Shown: positions 29,301 to 37,967, numbered from the stretch's first letter. The stretch: 64,000 bases of DNA from Chitinispirillales bacterium ANBcel5 (GCA_029688955.1 JARUKZ010000004.1:109818-173817), one strand, 5' to 3'. Numbers and translations are program-made. The notes: a model not told the origin generated them from the letters alone.

Positions 29301-32300
29301 AAATTGAGTTGTCTTCAAAGCGACGCACTGTTACTGTTCCAAAGTCGGTTGTTACTTCCTGGTCGAAGGTAATAGCGAGTGGTGTATTCAACTCAACATC
29401 TTCTGATTGATGCGGTGGTGATAAATCGATAACCTGTGGACCGGAGGATGCACTCACAGTCAGTATCACACTGCTGCCTTCATGACTGACACTTCCACTG
29501 TAACCTGCAGGCATGGTTCCAACTGTTACTCCGGAACCGGAATAATTTCCGGTGTGCGTTAACAGTGTATAGGTACCAACTCCAAATCCTTCAACTGCGC
29601 TTACGTGAAGCGTTCCGTTTAGAACAAGGTTTCCGTCTACCTTTATGCTGTCGCTGTTTGTTCCCAGCTCAAAGTGCAACTCAGAATAGCTGTTTAAGGT
29701 GAGTGCGCCGGTACTGAGAGTTCCTGGGCCCAGATTGCCTGGTGTAACACGTCCTCCATCCTGAACCGAAACATCTCCCTGAACCGTTCCGCTTCCCCCC
29801 AACGCAGCACCGCTCTCTACTGTTACATTACTTTCGCTGGCTGTTGACCCGTTGACAAGAAGTGTTCCTCCGGAGATCGTAGTAGGACCGGTATAGGTGT
29901 TTGCTTCATCAAGAGACATGATCCCACTGCCGGTTTTTATGAGACCGCTTGTGACTGTTTTAAATGGATTTGAGGTTTCGCGGTTATCGCTTAGCGGTGT
30001 TGTCACTGTCAGATCAATTGTGGTGGTGTTGTTTTCAACATCAAAGGTAGTAGCGCCACCATTACTGTTGGTACCTATGAAAATGTAGTTGTAATTTCCA
30101 ATTCCGGTAGAAATGGAAGATGTACTGTTCCCACTTACCGTTACAGTACCTTTGAGAGAAAATGCTCCCCATGTATTGTCTAAACCGCCTTTGGAAAGAA
30201 GAGTACCACCATTGAGGGAGAGGTTGTTTAATGTAGTATAGTTTTGGTTGCTGGCAAGCACTCCACCATCATTTACAACCGCTTTGGTTGCAGGAAATGA
30301 ACTGTGCGCTCCCAGTACATGGTTTTCATCCAGTCTTACCGTCCCACCGTCGTTTATTATAAGTTCTGCTGCAATGGTACCGTTGTTATAAAGACTTCCT
30401 GAAAGCGCGATTACCCCGCCATTTACAGTAGTATTTCCGGTAAAAGAATTTGCACCACCTATCGCCTGAATCCCTCCACCCTCTTTTACAAGAGATATGT
30501 TTCCGGTAATAGTACCAGGGTAGTCAAAACTGTTTGTATCAGCTACATTGAGGGTTAATATGGATTGTTCAGAGCTGCTGTTGGTTAAAGTGGTGGTACT
30601 TGATTTATACCGAAACAATCCTGCAAGAGTCTGGTTGTACCCTTTCATGTCAAAATCCAGAACACCGGGGTCATCTAAATAACCCATATGTATTACAGCC
30701 GTAGGTGAGATACCATCATCTGCACCCAGCTCTATAATATGTTCACCCAGATGTAACTGAAAATAGGAGCCCCCGCCAGCAAAAATGAGATTGCCACTTC
30801 TTTGAGTTATTTCAACTTCGGGTTCTGCCACAATCGGCCCTGAGAACAGAAGTGCACCCGTTGTGTTTCCACCATGAATATGTCCTCCATTCAAGGTGGT
30901 AGACTCTATTGTAACAGTTCCGCTTATTTCTGCTGGTTCCCCTTCACCTGAAGGACCATGCAAAGTTCCCATGCCAATGCCGGGTTCAGAGTGCTTTAGC
31001 CTGATATCATTTGCTATAGTAACATTGTCATTGATTAACAGGCGCGCCCCTGTACCGTCTAAGATGGCCTCGGCACTTCCTAAACTCATGTTGTCTGCTA
31101 TTGCTACATTACCTTCATAAACCCTCAGCCCACCGGTAAATGTGTTTGGTGCGCTTAAAACAAGTGTTCCTTCTCCATACTTTAGCAATTTACCATTTCC
31201 ACCAATATTTCCGGAAATTGTGATGGAATCATCCGACCTTACTACATTTAAAGTGGCGCTATCATTAAGTGTAAAAGCACCGGTGTACAAAGATGGATGC
31301 GATTCCCATAATGGGGATGCTATTATGCCGCCATTAATAGTAATATCATTTAAAACAGTTCGGTTTCCGAAGGTAGAGATCATTCCTGAACTGTTCACCG
31401 TAACAGGGGCACTACCTGCAGCATTATCCGCTTCAAAAATAATTTCACCACCATTTACTTCTAATCCGGCAAGATCAGTGGCTTCGGACAGTAATGCAAT
31501 GAGTGAAGAACCTATTTTTGTTAAAACATGATTATTACCGATTATGCCTAAACCTGGAACATCACGTCCAATATCAAATCTTCCCTCATTACTACCTACT
31601 GATGCGTTGCTGCCAAGTTCTATTTGACCCAATGCCCATTTCTGCTCTCCACCACTGTTGTAAATAGCACCGATACTGTCATTAACCTGACCATTTATTA
31701 CGATAGGATTTGAGTATCCCTGAAGGCTGGTAGCGTTAATATCAATAGCCCCACCACTTAAAACGGTGATTACATTTTCACTGCTTCCAAACGCACTTTC
31801 AGTTGAAGCTCTTACCGATACTGTTGGCCCAATGCTTACAGGACCGGTAAAACTGTTCTCTTCATTGAGTGATAAACTACTGTGCGCTCCCGCTGAAGTG
31901 ATCTTTAAGCCATCAGTGCCGGTGATTGCAGTTGCTATGGCGGCACTGTTACCATCGTTTACAAATATTCCACCTTCACCCAGATTTAAAGCGATGCCAC
32001 CGGAGATGGTGTACTCACTGTTTAAAAAAGCAACACTATCTGCACCCTGCGTGCCATCTATTGTCACGGTATAGGTACCGTTATCACCCGAAAAGACTGC
32101 ATTGTACCCATCTCCTGGCCAGGCAACGCGGCTCTCTCCGCCATCCCTGGTCCAAAAGTCATCTGTTCCCCAGGTGCCACTACCAGCCTGAATTCCCTCC
32201 TGTGCATCTGCATCCCACCAATAAGTATTTGAAGGACTTTCCCACGCTCCGGCATCAGGACCGTTAAGCCGTAAAAAGCCACCTATATCCGTTAATGGAG

Positions 32301-33159
32301 CAGTGCTGCTTGTGCCTATGTTTACTGCCGGGGAGCTTCGGGTAATTTGCCAATGGCCTGGAAGAGTACGGACGCTCTCTTTGTAATCGGGATCTCCCTG
32401 GATTGAGCCTGTTCCATACTCCGCGACCGACTCATCAGAGAGAGAGTAGCTAGCTTTGGCTCTGTAATTGTTATTGGGGAAAATAGAACCGTTATTGGAA
32501 TAGATATTATTGATGAAGGAAAAGTTGTCGATAAGTTCTGTATTGCTGTTGTTATGGACGTTAATGTTTCCATCAAATGTGCAGTTAATAACTTTGAATG
32601 TTGCATTGGTTAAGCCCCATCTGTCGAAAGTAAAAACTACATCATTATCATGAAAAATACAGTTTACAAACTCAGCAACTGTGGGCTTATCACCATGAAA
32701 TTTATAAACTCCGTCAGGTGAGGAAAAATCTCTGAACACACAGTTTTTAAATGAATGAATTCTGTTTTCAGCATTACCACTGGAAAATGACACTGATCCG
32801 GTGAAAATGAGATTTTCAAAGTAGATATCGTTGTTGATGAAAAAGTCAAAATAGTCTCGTTCATTATTTTGCAGAATCGGAAACTTATCAGGATCTGTTT
32901 CTCTGGATTTAAAGGTGATAGGGCCGGGAAGAGTCCTTGTAATGTTAGAATACATTTGGTGGGTCTGTTGCACCTCATCAGTGAAAACCACCGTATCGGG
33001 TGTAATGGTGCCCAGTGCGATCGCGCTGAGACAGGAATCAAGGTGTATGTAATCGCCTTCCCCTGAAGTATTTATAGTAACAACACTCTGAGCATTGGAA
33101 TGAAATAATACCAGAAGTATTATCTGTAACGTAAATAATAACAGGCGCTTATTGCTCAT
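23320..33159 (-). CDS. Giant secreted surface protein with beta-strand repeats, LamG and C-terminal sorting module
   Basis: About 3,279 residues from the ATG at 33159 (a TTG lies one codon upstream; AAAGG precedes). Order: signal peptide (1-24); beta-helix-like region (about 30-300); repeats like autotransporter-associated beta strands (about 310-1240; e.g. LIKTGSGIMSLDEANTYTGP); an Ig-like Big_5 segment near 1245; a possible carbohydrate-binding region (about 1330-1470); a second beta-strand repeat block (about 1490-2010); a LamG-type lectin domain (about 2355-2520); an Fn3-like stretch (about 3060-3185); and a final FlgD-like Ig domain of about 95 residues beginning near LGNNFPNPF, ending KTRKMIRF. 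That tail resembles type IX secretion sorting domains. It is probably an exported adhesin or polysaccharide-binding protein; no catalytic site was recognised. It forms a transcription unit alone and is bracketed by repeats. Confidence 0.85.
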   Translation of the reverse strand: MSNKRLLLFTLQIILLVLFHSNAQSVVTINTSGEGDYIHLDSCLSAIALGTITPDTVVFTDEVQQTHQMYSNITRTLPGPITFKSRETDPDKFPILQNNERDYFDFFINNDIYFENLIFTGSVSFSSGNAENRIHSFKNCVFRDFSSPDGVYKFHGDKPTVAEFVNCIFHDNDVVFTFDRWGLTNATFKVINCTFDGNINVHNNSNTELIDNFSFINNIYSNNGSIFPNNNYRAKASYSLSDESVAEYGTGSIQGDPDYKESVRTLPGHWQITRSSPAVNIGTSSTAPLTDIGGFLRLNGPDAGAWESPSNTYWWDADAQEGIQAGSGTWGTDDFWTRDGGESRVAWPGDGYNAVFSGDNGTYTVTIDGTQGADSVAFLNSEYTISGGIALNLGEGGIFVNDGNSAAIATAITGTDGLKITSAGAHSSLSLNEENSFTGPVSIGPTVSVRASTESAFGSSENVITVLSGGAIDINATSLQGYSNPIVINGQVNDSIGAIYNSGGEQKWALGQIELGSNASVGSNEGRFDIGRDVPGLGIIGNNHVLTKIGSSLIALLSEATDLAGLEVNGGEIIFEADNAAGSAPVTVNSSGMISTFGNRTVLNDITINGGIIASPLWESHPSLYTGAFTLNDSATLNVVRSDDSITISGNIGGNGKLLKYGEGTLVLSAPNTFTGGLRVYEGNVAIADNMSLGSAEAILDGTGARLLINDNVTIANDIRLKHSEPGIGMGTLHGPSGEGEPAEISGTVTIESTTLNGGHIHGGNTTGALLFSGPIVAEPEVEITQRSGNLIFAGGGSYFQLHLGEHIIELGADDGISPTAVIHMGYLDDPGVLDFDMKGYNQTLAGLFRYKSSTTTLTNSSSEQSILTLNVADTNSFDYPGTITGNISLVKEGGGIQAIGGANSFTGNTTVNGGVIALSGSLYNNGTIAAELIINDGGTVRLDENHVLGAHSSFPATKAVVNDGGVLASNQNYTTLNNLSLNGGTLLSKGGLDNTWGAFSLKGTVTVSGNSTSSISTGIGNYNYIFIGTNSNGGATTFDVENNTTTIDLTVTTPLSDNRETSNPFKTVTSGLIKTGSGIMSLDEANTYTGPTTISGGTLLVNGSTASESNVTVESGAALGGSGTVQGDVSVQDGGRVTPGNLGPGTLSTGALTLNSYSELHFELGTNSDSIKVDGNLVLNGTLHVSAVEGFGVGTYTLLTHTGNYSGSGVTVGTMPAGYSGSVSHEGSSVILTVSASSGPQVIDLSPPHQSEDVELNTPLAITFDQEVTTDFGTVTVRRFEDNSIFEQFDVMDSRVAADSVIHDFETDNEGFTENVVSVWNTDRSFQNDGSIRVTLPQEEWSGRRPGSVTWTPYDSITGWVYTSTPEMSGVLYVMTGDYIWVETEVISLPQNTWTRIALNLNDTDIDKSDVKEYGFKNMTTAEGIFYIDRISLKRNASQTVTILPSQPFEPGGEYYVEIDSTAFKTLSSEYFEGMSSSANWKFTSEYGNMVWDVSSDPGFQSGNGTWGIDEFWAREDGDGTNLGPWPGAGNTALFSAGEEGGGYSDGHSSGSLDGWTMVGSRTTWNENGGVMSPGNQSASGFLLNDYPCADDGEFTVVFKYPPSTSTNSHHGGAIFRSNETATSYYAFNLFIQTQDGYHANNAIRFKKNSTTMTSEFITIADGLDFTGLNSTYPVKVKLNGNTFTFYFNGDSVGVYTDTDTPHLSGNVGYFYSGQYNIYCTWDSSSWVDASSGSAPGPYTVSVSDEQSVSTIIFSAQGYTLDGGTINMTGMKPSIYTSAKAHITSQIRGSNGLNKLGLDTLILSGTNTWSGGTTISQGFLQIGNGSTSGTLPGNVVNNSVLIFNRSDSFTFNGHVSGSGMVSVQGGADVVVSGELTHNGGTRIANESTLRIGDHGSGGAVYGDILNSGILIIQKDSDLIYNSVVSGTGSILKTGNGTLFLTDNNTHTGLTTVSSGTLSVNGSLSSSNLTVESGAQLSGNGTLGGSVTVDDGGSIKPGYGGAGKLSTGNLSLSQNSILDIKLGTNSDTVAVSGDLTLNGVLHISESSGFRAGVYTILTYSGSLTDHEINIGDAPSGYRYSINASGGTVTITVQSDEWLLPITVNTNTQQCTVYTDNWTLIFDNTLGGGISLLTDSSQAQYSGTTENQTLNGSPLYFVDINGTESGSSGEWELLQTTPFFARVRQYGTINDLNYTIDYTVYGSGTIYIKTTLHNNTSSPVSSSVYRHGIARKASGNTIHFGNPDPSLSPFVLITTTEENQFNLLMSTKDLWNADSGAANSATSHFSSGNVSAGYELANPVLEAGQKQVWEKMIFFSKKDWTSGDDVTPYVSDYRNHDTLSFLAGNRAMEKAWENHIEGHWTFDEGSGNQTYDYSGNNRTGTISGATWVDGKWDGGLNFSLSDNVNTGNISKMSGTGSFTVMAWIRPSAQLSPTTAIFSKYTEDTGYRVSGDNGRLAIKLNSTFLTGTRDLGTGKWHHVAIAVDRGRETVTMFVDGRKDRIFSGENYTVSVNSSNVLIGDGFSGDIDDVRFYNEGVSGSSVKAIYQRGYRSAEGVYQLRADDNNTVHVVFDGSTLSRRFPVLKIGNYWAEDLPLPGAVVLDGEALVEGDDYYAYLNNNTLFVGLNRILSRDKNRLFIHSTDGSGSVAVKETRKMNWGVYSAEGIYHVWMRNSESAIFSDTEPNQFYLNWKMDYQNAPYDHNGELWRFKSSNVTGSSPDTSGTNNLTDVYTPLGNIQYYIRRQWLNSMVAVQEEPAFAVVESSAVRVILKVGPRRLQYSAFLDLTTYFTVYPKGQVFRTDSISMMSNDPLSMLHQFGTKSDSVVTLFADPDKMRGGWFGGSSIHDQALAFLGFSNSHGYDENPWLQTTCPKINTDDGTIIEYVEWETSNSAFALDNAPLQLSFYVDFSKKGMDQAYIDSVSNAVQHIGTGGAPLLMYDGSLVTASSGDLNQNGFNEREGAYILKASNNTVHFYLPARGDTCRFYPAFRITEYYASHKPQYLMIYQGANPGDTLTLIEGYHYNLFHNKQENELVIQIDTVFCDTVGIYLSSDITLAVTLSEFTAVPGDASDTLLWKTESEFENLGFHIYRRICPEFIDSLTTEAQNEADSVKILSKKNQITYTDSLWLQINDSLIPGAESGVSHGTREYSYIDTGLVNNVLYEYKLVAVDFRSIRDTVGYAQAMPRAVIPVNFHLGNNFPNPFRHITNIVFALPVESRVTLDIFDLRGRRVASILNAQKVYKPGVHRVQWNGRDNRGRPVAPGQYLYRFVTDGYVKTRKMIRF

Positions 33160-33386
33160 CAAAGATGGCCTTTTGCATTTATAGCTTTCCCGAAACTGAA
33201 TTCACCGTGCACTGGTTCAATCATAATTCACAGTATCTCCCTATAAAGGGGGTTTGTATATATTGTATACGGTATAGTGGCAAAAAACAAGCTTTTTACC
33301 TATTGAAGCGTTAATTGGGGAGGGGTGAATTTGGCGTGTGATCCATAAAGGCGGTATCATAATTACTAATTAAAGATAAAAGGAAA

Positions 33387-33490
33387 GATTTTTATGGGGC
33401 TAAAGGCGATAGACTGGGTCACCCCCGGGCGTCAATGGTGAAAGCGTGAAAGGATCCGTTTGGGGGGACCCTTGGGCTATAATCGCGGGA
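33387..33490 (+). repeat. 104-bp interspersed element, copy 3
   Basis: Same orientation as copies at 21327 and 22186; three mismatches to copy 2. After it, TTTGGCCTTGATC and CGCTGAAGACGCG echo sequence downstream of the other copies, so the true unit may be longer with a variable right part. Confidence 0.85.
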
Positions 33491-33673
33491 GGAGAGGGAG
33501 AATGGAGTTTGGCCTTGATCACACTCTTAACCGCTGAAGACGCGTTTCTCTTTCTCTTTTCCTTTCCCTGCTCAACGTTCATAGCTAGATAATCCCTGAA
33601 GGGGCGACCTCTATGGTCGAAGTTCCAAACATCCTCTCAACCCCCCTAAAAAAACGCTGTAAAAGGCTAAATT

Positions 33674-34034
33674 GTGAGAAACACGCCTCAAACAGTGAGA
33701 AACATCCCTTTTGCAGTGAGAAACATCACTTTTGCAGTGAGAAACATCACTCAATCACTGAGAAACATACCCCAAACAGTGAGAAACACCTATCATGCAC
33801 TGAGAAACAAGCCCCAAACAGTGAGAAACACCCATGATTCAGTGAGAAACATACCTTATTTAACCCGATTTTGACTGTGTTTCTCACTGAAAGTGGTAGG
33901 TTTCTCACTGTACATACCATGTTTCTCAGAGATACAGGCATGTTTCTCACTGTACGGGTCGTGTTTCTCATCGCACAGGGGGTGTTTCTCACTGTTACTG
34001 TGGTGTTTCTCACAAAATGACCCATGTTTCTCAA
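33674..34034. repeat. Opposed pair of 21-bp phased repeat arrays
   Basis: The left arm has nine copies of GTGAGAAACA (sometimes CTGAGAAACA) starting at 33674 and every 21 bases to 33842. The right arm has eight inverted copies (TGTTTCTCAC) starting at 33878 and every 21 bases to 34025. Each 10-base core is separated by 11 variable bases. Position sums are constant (67729), so eight core pairs can base-pair in register around a 26-base centre. Frames stay open on both strands as seven-residue repeats, but there is no start or ribosome binding site. The remainder of 33163-34307 shows no gene. Confidence 0.92.
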
Positions 34035-34307
34035 ATTTTGGACTGTCCAGCTCCAGGCTCCCTGATAAAGATTTTCCCACTCTTAACGGGGGCGCACAGC
34101 GCCCTTTTACCATAATCAAAAACTCCACAGTGGGGTTTCGGGAGTTCGGGTGAGAATTCCCCTGAGCTATAATCAGGGAGATCACTGGTTGAAATGGTAA
34201 AAATGAGCTGGAAAACGATTACCTGAGCAAATGATAACTCTTGGGGATGGGATGACTCTGACTCCTATTCTATTGCGGCCAGGAAACGCAACGGCGATAA
34301 ACAAATC

Positions 34308-34838
34308 TTGCTTAAAACATTATTGCCTGAAACGCATGACAAAGACAAAATTGCCGAGTTAATATTTAAATCTGATGAAGAAATGAATTCACTTGTATAT
34401 GGCAAAAATGTCAAAAAAGTAATCAAAATACTACTTACTATCAAAGAGAGTTATTTTGTGCCGGAGCACACAAAATGTGCTTTTATTAATGATGAATTAG
34501 CTGCAGATTCACCACCTCCTTTCATCACAATAGATGGCTATGATTTATGGGTTGAGTTTCCATTTTCTGAAGCTTATATGGCAGCGCTGCGAGGTGTATC
34601 TGTAGCTGAGAGCATTGAAAAAAGTTCGGGGAAAAGTTCGGGGAAAAGTTCGGGGAAAAGTTCGGGGATTATCCTTGAATCGCTCAGGAGAAATCCATAT
34701 ATGACCATCCCCGAGCTGGCCGAAAAATTACATATATCAACTCGTGCAATTGAAAAAAATCTGCAAAAATTGCAAAAGAGTGAAAAGCTTAAGCGTATCG
34801 GTCCCAGTAAAGGCGGACATTGGGAGGTATTGGAATGA
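34308..34838 (+). pseudogene. Fragment with C-terminal winged helix (AlbA/HATPase-type regulator remnant)
   Basis: The frame is open from after a stop at 34224 but contains no ATG or good ribosome binding site; the first start-like codon is TTG at 34308. Residues about 124-176 read MTIPELAEKLHISTRAIEKN and KRIGPSKGGHWEVL, the winged helix ending common to AlbA-ATPase (RecG-like C-terminal) transcription regulators. Four exact 12-bp units (34620-34667) encode Lys-Ser-Ser-Gly repeats in the linker. The upstream ATPase/AlbA domain is not recognisable, so the gene looks 5'-truncated. It could still make a small DNA-binding protein. Confidence 0.6.
34620..34667 (+). repeat. 12-bp tandem repeat, four units
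   Basis: AAAAGTTCGGGG repeated four times in frame, coding for KSSG four times. Such linkers are common before the C-terminal helix-turn-helix of this family and are prone to slippage. Confidence 0.9.
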
Positions 34839-35158
34839 AACAATCGGACAGACACAGGCTCGATGAACGCAACCATGTGGAGAAGCCGCTTCTCAGGCAG
34901 CTTCACGGTCTAGGCTCTGTAATCAAATCAAAACGGCAGTGGGTTTATGAAAAGACCAGACATGCGCAAATGTACGCCTTAGCTCATCCACCCGGCAAAG
35001 AGTTGGTCAATGGCCAATCAGCTCTCTATCCTGGTCGCCAATATCAAATAGAAGTAGTTCAAAACAGCTCTGAGGAGGTCCGTTTTGAGCAACGGTTCCT
35101 GGTACCTGAGAGACTTTCAGCAGAGCGCAAGAAGGTTCTTCAAAAGTGGAAAAGGTAA
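34835..35158 (+). pseudogene. N-terminal fragment of YgjP-like (DUF45) metallopeptidase
   Basis: The ATG at 34835 overlaps the previous stop (ATGA). The 107 residues include QWVYEKTRHAQ and NGQSALYPGRQYQIEVV, resembling the amino-terminal half of YgjP/DUF45 proteins. The zinc motif HExxH and the WGS segment expected later are absent; after the stop at 35158 the DNA shows no continuing match. A truncated remnant is the simplest reading. The family call is moderate. Confidence 0.5.
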
Positions 35159-35381
35159 AAAAGTGGTTACTGGAAAATGGACAGATTCTTGAGGAAGAGA
35201 TTTGAAAAGGGGCCTGCTTTCGCACGCCACTTCGGCAAGATCGGTATAAGCCTGTGCTACAGCTGGAAGAAATGGACCTCTTTTTAAGAGGAAGAAAAGA
35301 CGCATATGTATAGTCAATCAGGAGCATTGGGAACCCGCCTCCCAAGCACATCATATAACAGCGTGTAGCCGGTTCTTTATT

Positions 35382-35813
35382 TTTCAGACATCTGCCATAG
35401 CATTTACCATCCTAAAATTTATCGGAGCAGGATACCTTATTTTATTGGCCTGGCAAGCATTCAGAGCTCCTGCTGCAACAATTGAATGTGAACAAAATGT
35501 AACTACCAGTTGTTGGAAGTTGTATCTTCGTGGTATCATTATGAACATTTCAAATCCCAAAGTATCGATCTTCTTTTTGGCATTCCTTCCACAATTTACA
35601 GATCCTCTGAGAGGATCAATCACCATTCAGTTATTACTACTGGGATCACTATTTATTATTTCAACAATTTTGGTTTTTGGAAGTGTTGCTGTACTTGGTG
35701 GGTCACTTGGTCATTTACTGCTTCGATCGGGTCGTAAACTGCACATTCTTAACAAAATAGCCGGTTCTGTTTTTTTGGGTCTGGCTTTAAAACTTGCAGT
35801 AACCACAAGATAA
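35382..35813 (+). pseudogene. 5'-truncated LysE/RhtB amino-acid exporter
   Basis: In one open frame from 35382, residues read SAIAFTILKFIGAGYLILLA, the third-helix region of LysE/RhtB proteins, continuing through NPKVSIFFLAFLPQF, a family hallmark, to a normal C-terminus. The first third, including the start and the first two helices, is missing; the frame instead joins unrelated sequence at about 35380. A TTG at 35445 could start a fragment but no full transporter. Clear remnant of an amino-acid efflux gene. Confidence 0.75.
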
Positions 35814-35850
35814 AGGAACGTCGATTAGCACGCTATAGATGCCACCCTGC

Positions 35851-35864
35851 GCAGTAGCTACTGC
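35851..35864. repeat. 14-bp palindrome shared with element copy 1
   Basis: GCAGTAGCTACTGC, identical to 21383-21396. Its flanks (CCCTGC before, ATAGGAGG after) also echo that insertion, suggesting a dispersed palindromic family. Confidence 0.6.
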
Positions 35865-36071
35865 ATAGGAGGCAAATTCGCCGTTTTTAGCCACATATAA
35901 TCATAATTCTCTATATTTTTTTACATCCAATACTATAGTACAAGAGTGGTTTTTCAGGAAAACTACCGATACAAATTTCTAAGTACTATTAATGAGTAAG
36001 AAACTCTTCCAGACGCCCGGCTTCCAGGCGAAATAGCACATTCAAAACAGAAATGCCGGAAAATGTAACCT

Positions 36072-36374
36072 GTGGCTGCCGATAAGGCGAGGTATATCAA
36101 TTCGAAAACCACAGAAGTTTTGGCCGAATCACAAGTAATAGAGAGTATAATCGAGCAGGGGAAACTCAGTCGATCATTTAAAGCAAATCGTGCTCATATT
36201 AGGCATGTTAAAAAGATCATTTTCGAGAAAGACAATTATGATTACCAGAGGTGTCCAAGATGGGGGGGCTCAATGATATTGCGCAAAGCTAAGAAGGGCC
36301 AAAACAAAGGTAAGAAGTTTTTTTGGGGGGGGTACGGGATTTGCTCAATGCAGAGGTGCGGTAAAATTACATGA
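36072..36374 (+). pseudogene. Zinc-finger tail remnant of a NERD/topoisomerase-type protein
   Basis: A 100-residue frame from a GTG. Its end, CPRWGGSMILRKAKKGQNKG then KKFFWGGYG, matches the C4 zinc finger found at the end of NERD-domain nuclease-like proteins and topoisomerase I, but the second Cys has become Trp and the later Cys pair is scrambled. The upstream part is charged and helical with no clear domain. Loss of zinc ligands indicates decay. Confidence 0.55.
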
Positions 36375-36454
36375 CCATGAACAATAGAAGGATAAGATAT
36401 TTAAGAGGTGCGCAGAAATAAAAGCACTGGGCCTGTGCATCCTACAACTCAAGT

Positions 36455-36550
36455 GTCTTTTTCTGCATTCAAGACGTAGAAAAGACCTGTTGAACAAAGA
36501 ACTGATATAAGTACCAACCTTATTATTCTGGACAAATTATTGACTCCTAA
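36455..36550 (+). repeat. Imperfect direct repeat, left of glycosyltransferase
   Basis: GTGTCTTTTTCTGCATTCAA...ACCTGTTGAA...CCTTATTATTCTGG aligns with 37968-38068. The rest of 36375-36910 has no gene that I can support. Confidence 0.5.
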
Positions 36551-36910
36551 AAATGGTTTTTTATTGTGTGTTCAAACTCCCGGTAACAGCCGATTTTGAC
36601 TATTCTCTATTCCAGATTTGCTGCCCTGGTTAGTAAAAAAGATATATAAGGTGAAATGTCCGGTAAATGCGCACTTTTTCTATCAAAACATTTACTATAT
36701 AAGGACAATTACCTATTTTAATTCTTTAGTGCCGGAGCAAAGAGAAATTCAATCTCCAAAACTTTGAGGTTAGATATTCAGTGACCACAGGCTCCGTTTT
36801 CGACTTGATTCTTTATGGAATCAACGCAGACAGTTGCCAGAGGTGGGCACTTGGGGCATTTTATAAAGCAATCCTTATACGTTACAGGCAATTATAAAGA
36901 AGGAAAAGAT

Positions 36911-37954
36911 ATGAGAACACCATTTGAATGTGAAGTGAATTATTTTCCTTTTTCACACCTGAACCAAATCTATGCTGGATTTGATAAGCTCGAAAAAGCT
37001 GGTATAGTCAAACTATCTGTTAAATCTGTTTCTGGTAAACAAACTGTACCATTGCTTAAAGTAGTAGTAAACAACAAGTATAACGTAATGTATGATACCT
37101 TAGATGGGTTGAATTGGATAGAAGGGTCGGTTGAAGACAATCTGAATTATTTTAAAAACAATATTACAGCTGATTTTTATTTCAAAAGGAGTTTTAATCA
37201 ACAATTAATTGACTACGCTCCGGAGAATTGCTCTGTTTTTCCATTAGGATTTAATTATTTCATGAAAGCCGATGGCAAATTCTCCGGCAATTTGCAACAA
37301 AAAATTAAAGATCAACTAAGAAACAATTTTTTAATTTCAAAATATTTTAATAAAAACTTTTGCAGTGGTGATTTTGAGTGTTATCCTATTCCATCAAGAA
37401 AAAGCAAGATTTTATTCATGGCCCGTTTATGGAACCCCGATGAAGTTTCACTTGATCATTTAAAAGATGAAAGAGAGCAAATAAATAAAAATAGGATTGA
37501 AAATATACGAGCATGCCGCAAAGAATTTGGTGATAGTTTTATAGGTGGCCTTCGACATGATGAATTTTCTATACGACATGCAAAAGATTTGTTATTGCCC
37601 TTCTCTCTAACAAGAAAGGAACGCTTTCTTAAAACTATAAAGGAGTGTAATATTTGTATTGCGACTACTGGATTACATAATTCAATTGGTTGGAAATTTG
37701 GGGAATACGTTGCAGCTTCAAGGGCAATAGTGTCAGAGCCTCTAAAATGTCAAATTCCAGGTGATTTTAGTGAAGGAGAAAATTATCTGGAATTTAAAAA
37801 TAATTCTGAGTTGATAAACAATATTCGAGTACTACAAAAAGATAAAGAAAAATTGTTTGCTATGATGAATAGTAACTTCAGGTATTATAATCACTATCTC
37901 CAACCTGATATAATGATACTAAATACTCTTTTGAAAGTATACCAAAATGAGTAA
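36911..37954 (+). CDS. Glycosyltransferase-like protein
   Basis: About 347 residues from the ATG at 36911, preferred because AAGGAAAAG lies just upstream; the longer frame from 36815 adds a tail without a ribosome binding site. The C-terminal third (GLHNSIGWKFGEYVAASRAI, then GENYLEF) matches the nucleotide-sugar-binding end of GT-B glycosyltransferases, where a Glu anchors the donor ribose. The N-terminal half is not assignable. It is AT-rich, isolated and flanked by imperfect direct repeats, which suggests acquisition. Likely role: surface polysaccharide or protein glycosylation. Confidence 0.6.
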   Translation: MRTPFECEVNYFPFSHLNQIYAGFDKLEKAGIVKLSVKSVSGKQTVPLLKVVVNNKYNVMYDTLDGLNWIEGSVEDNLNYFKNNITADFYFKRSFNQQLIDYAPENCSVFPLGFNYFMKADGKFSGNLQQKIKDQLRNNFLISKYFNKNFCSGDFECYPIPSRKSKILFMARLWNPDEVSLDHLKDEREQINKNRIENIRACRKEFGDSFIGGLRHDEFSIRHAKDLLLPFSLTRKERFLKTIKECNICIATTGLHNSIGWKFGEYVAASRAIVSEPLKCQIPGDFSEGENYLEFKNNSELINNIRVLQKDKEKLFAMMNSNFRYYNHYLQPDIMILNTLLKVYQNE

Positions 37955-37967
37955 CTGTATACAACCT

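Noticed and set aside
33674..34034. CRISPR array
   Set aside because: Repeats are only 10 bases with 11-base spacers and half are inverted; no cas genes.
33613..34185. Several frames with Ser-Glu-Lys-His or Arg-Asn heptads
   Set aside because: By-products of the 21-bp arrays; overlapping frames on both strands, no start signals.
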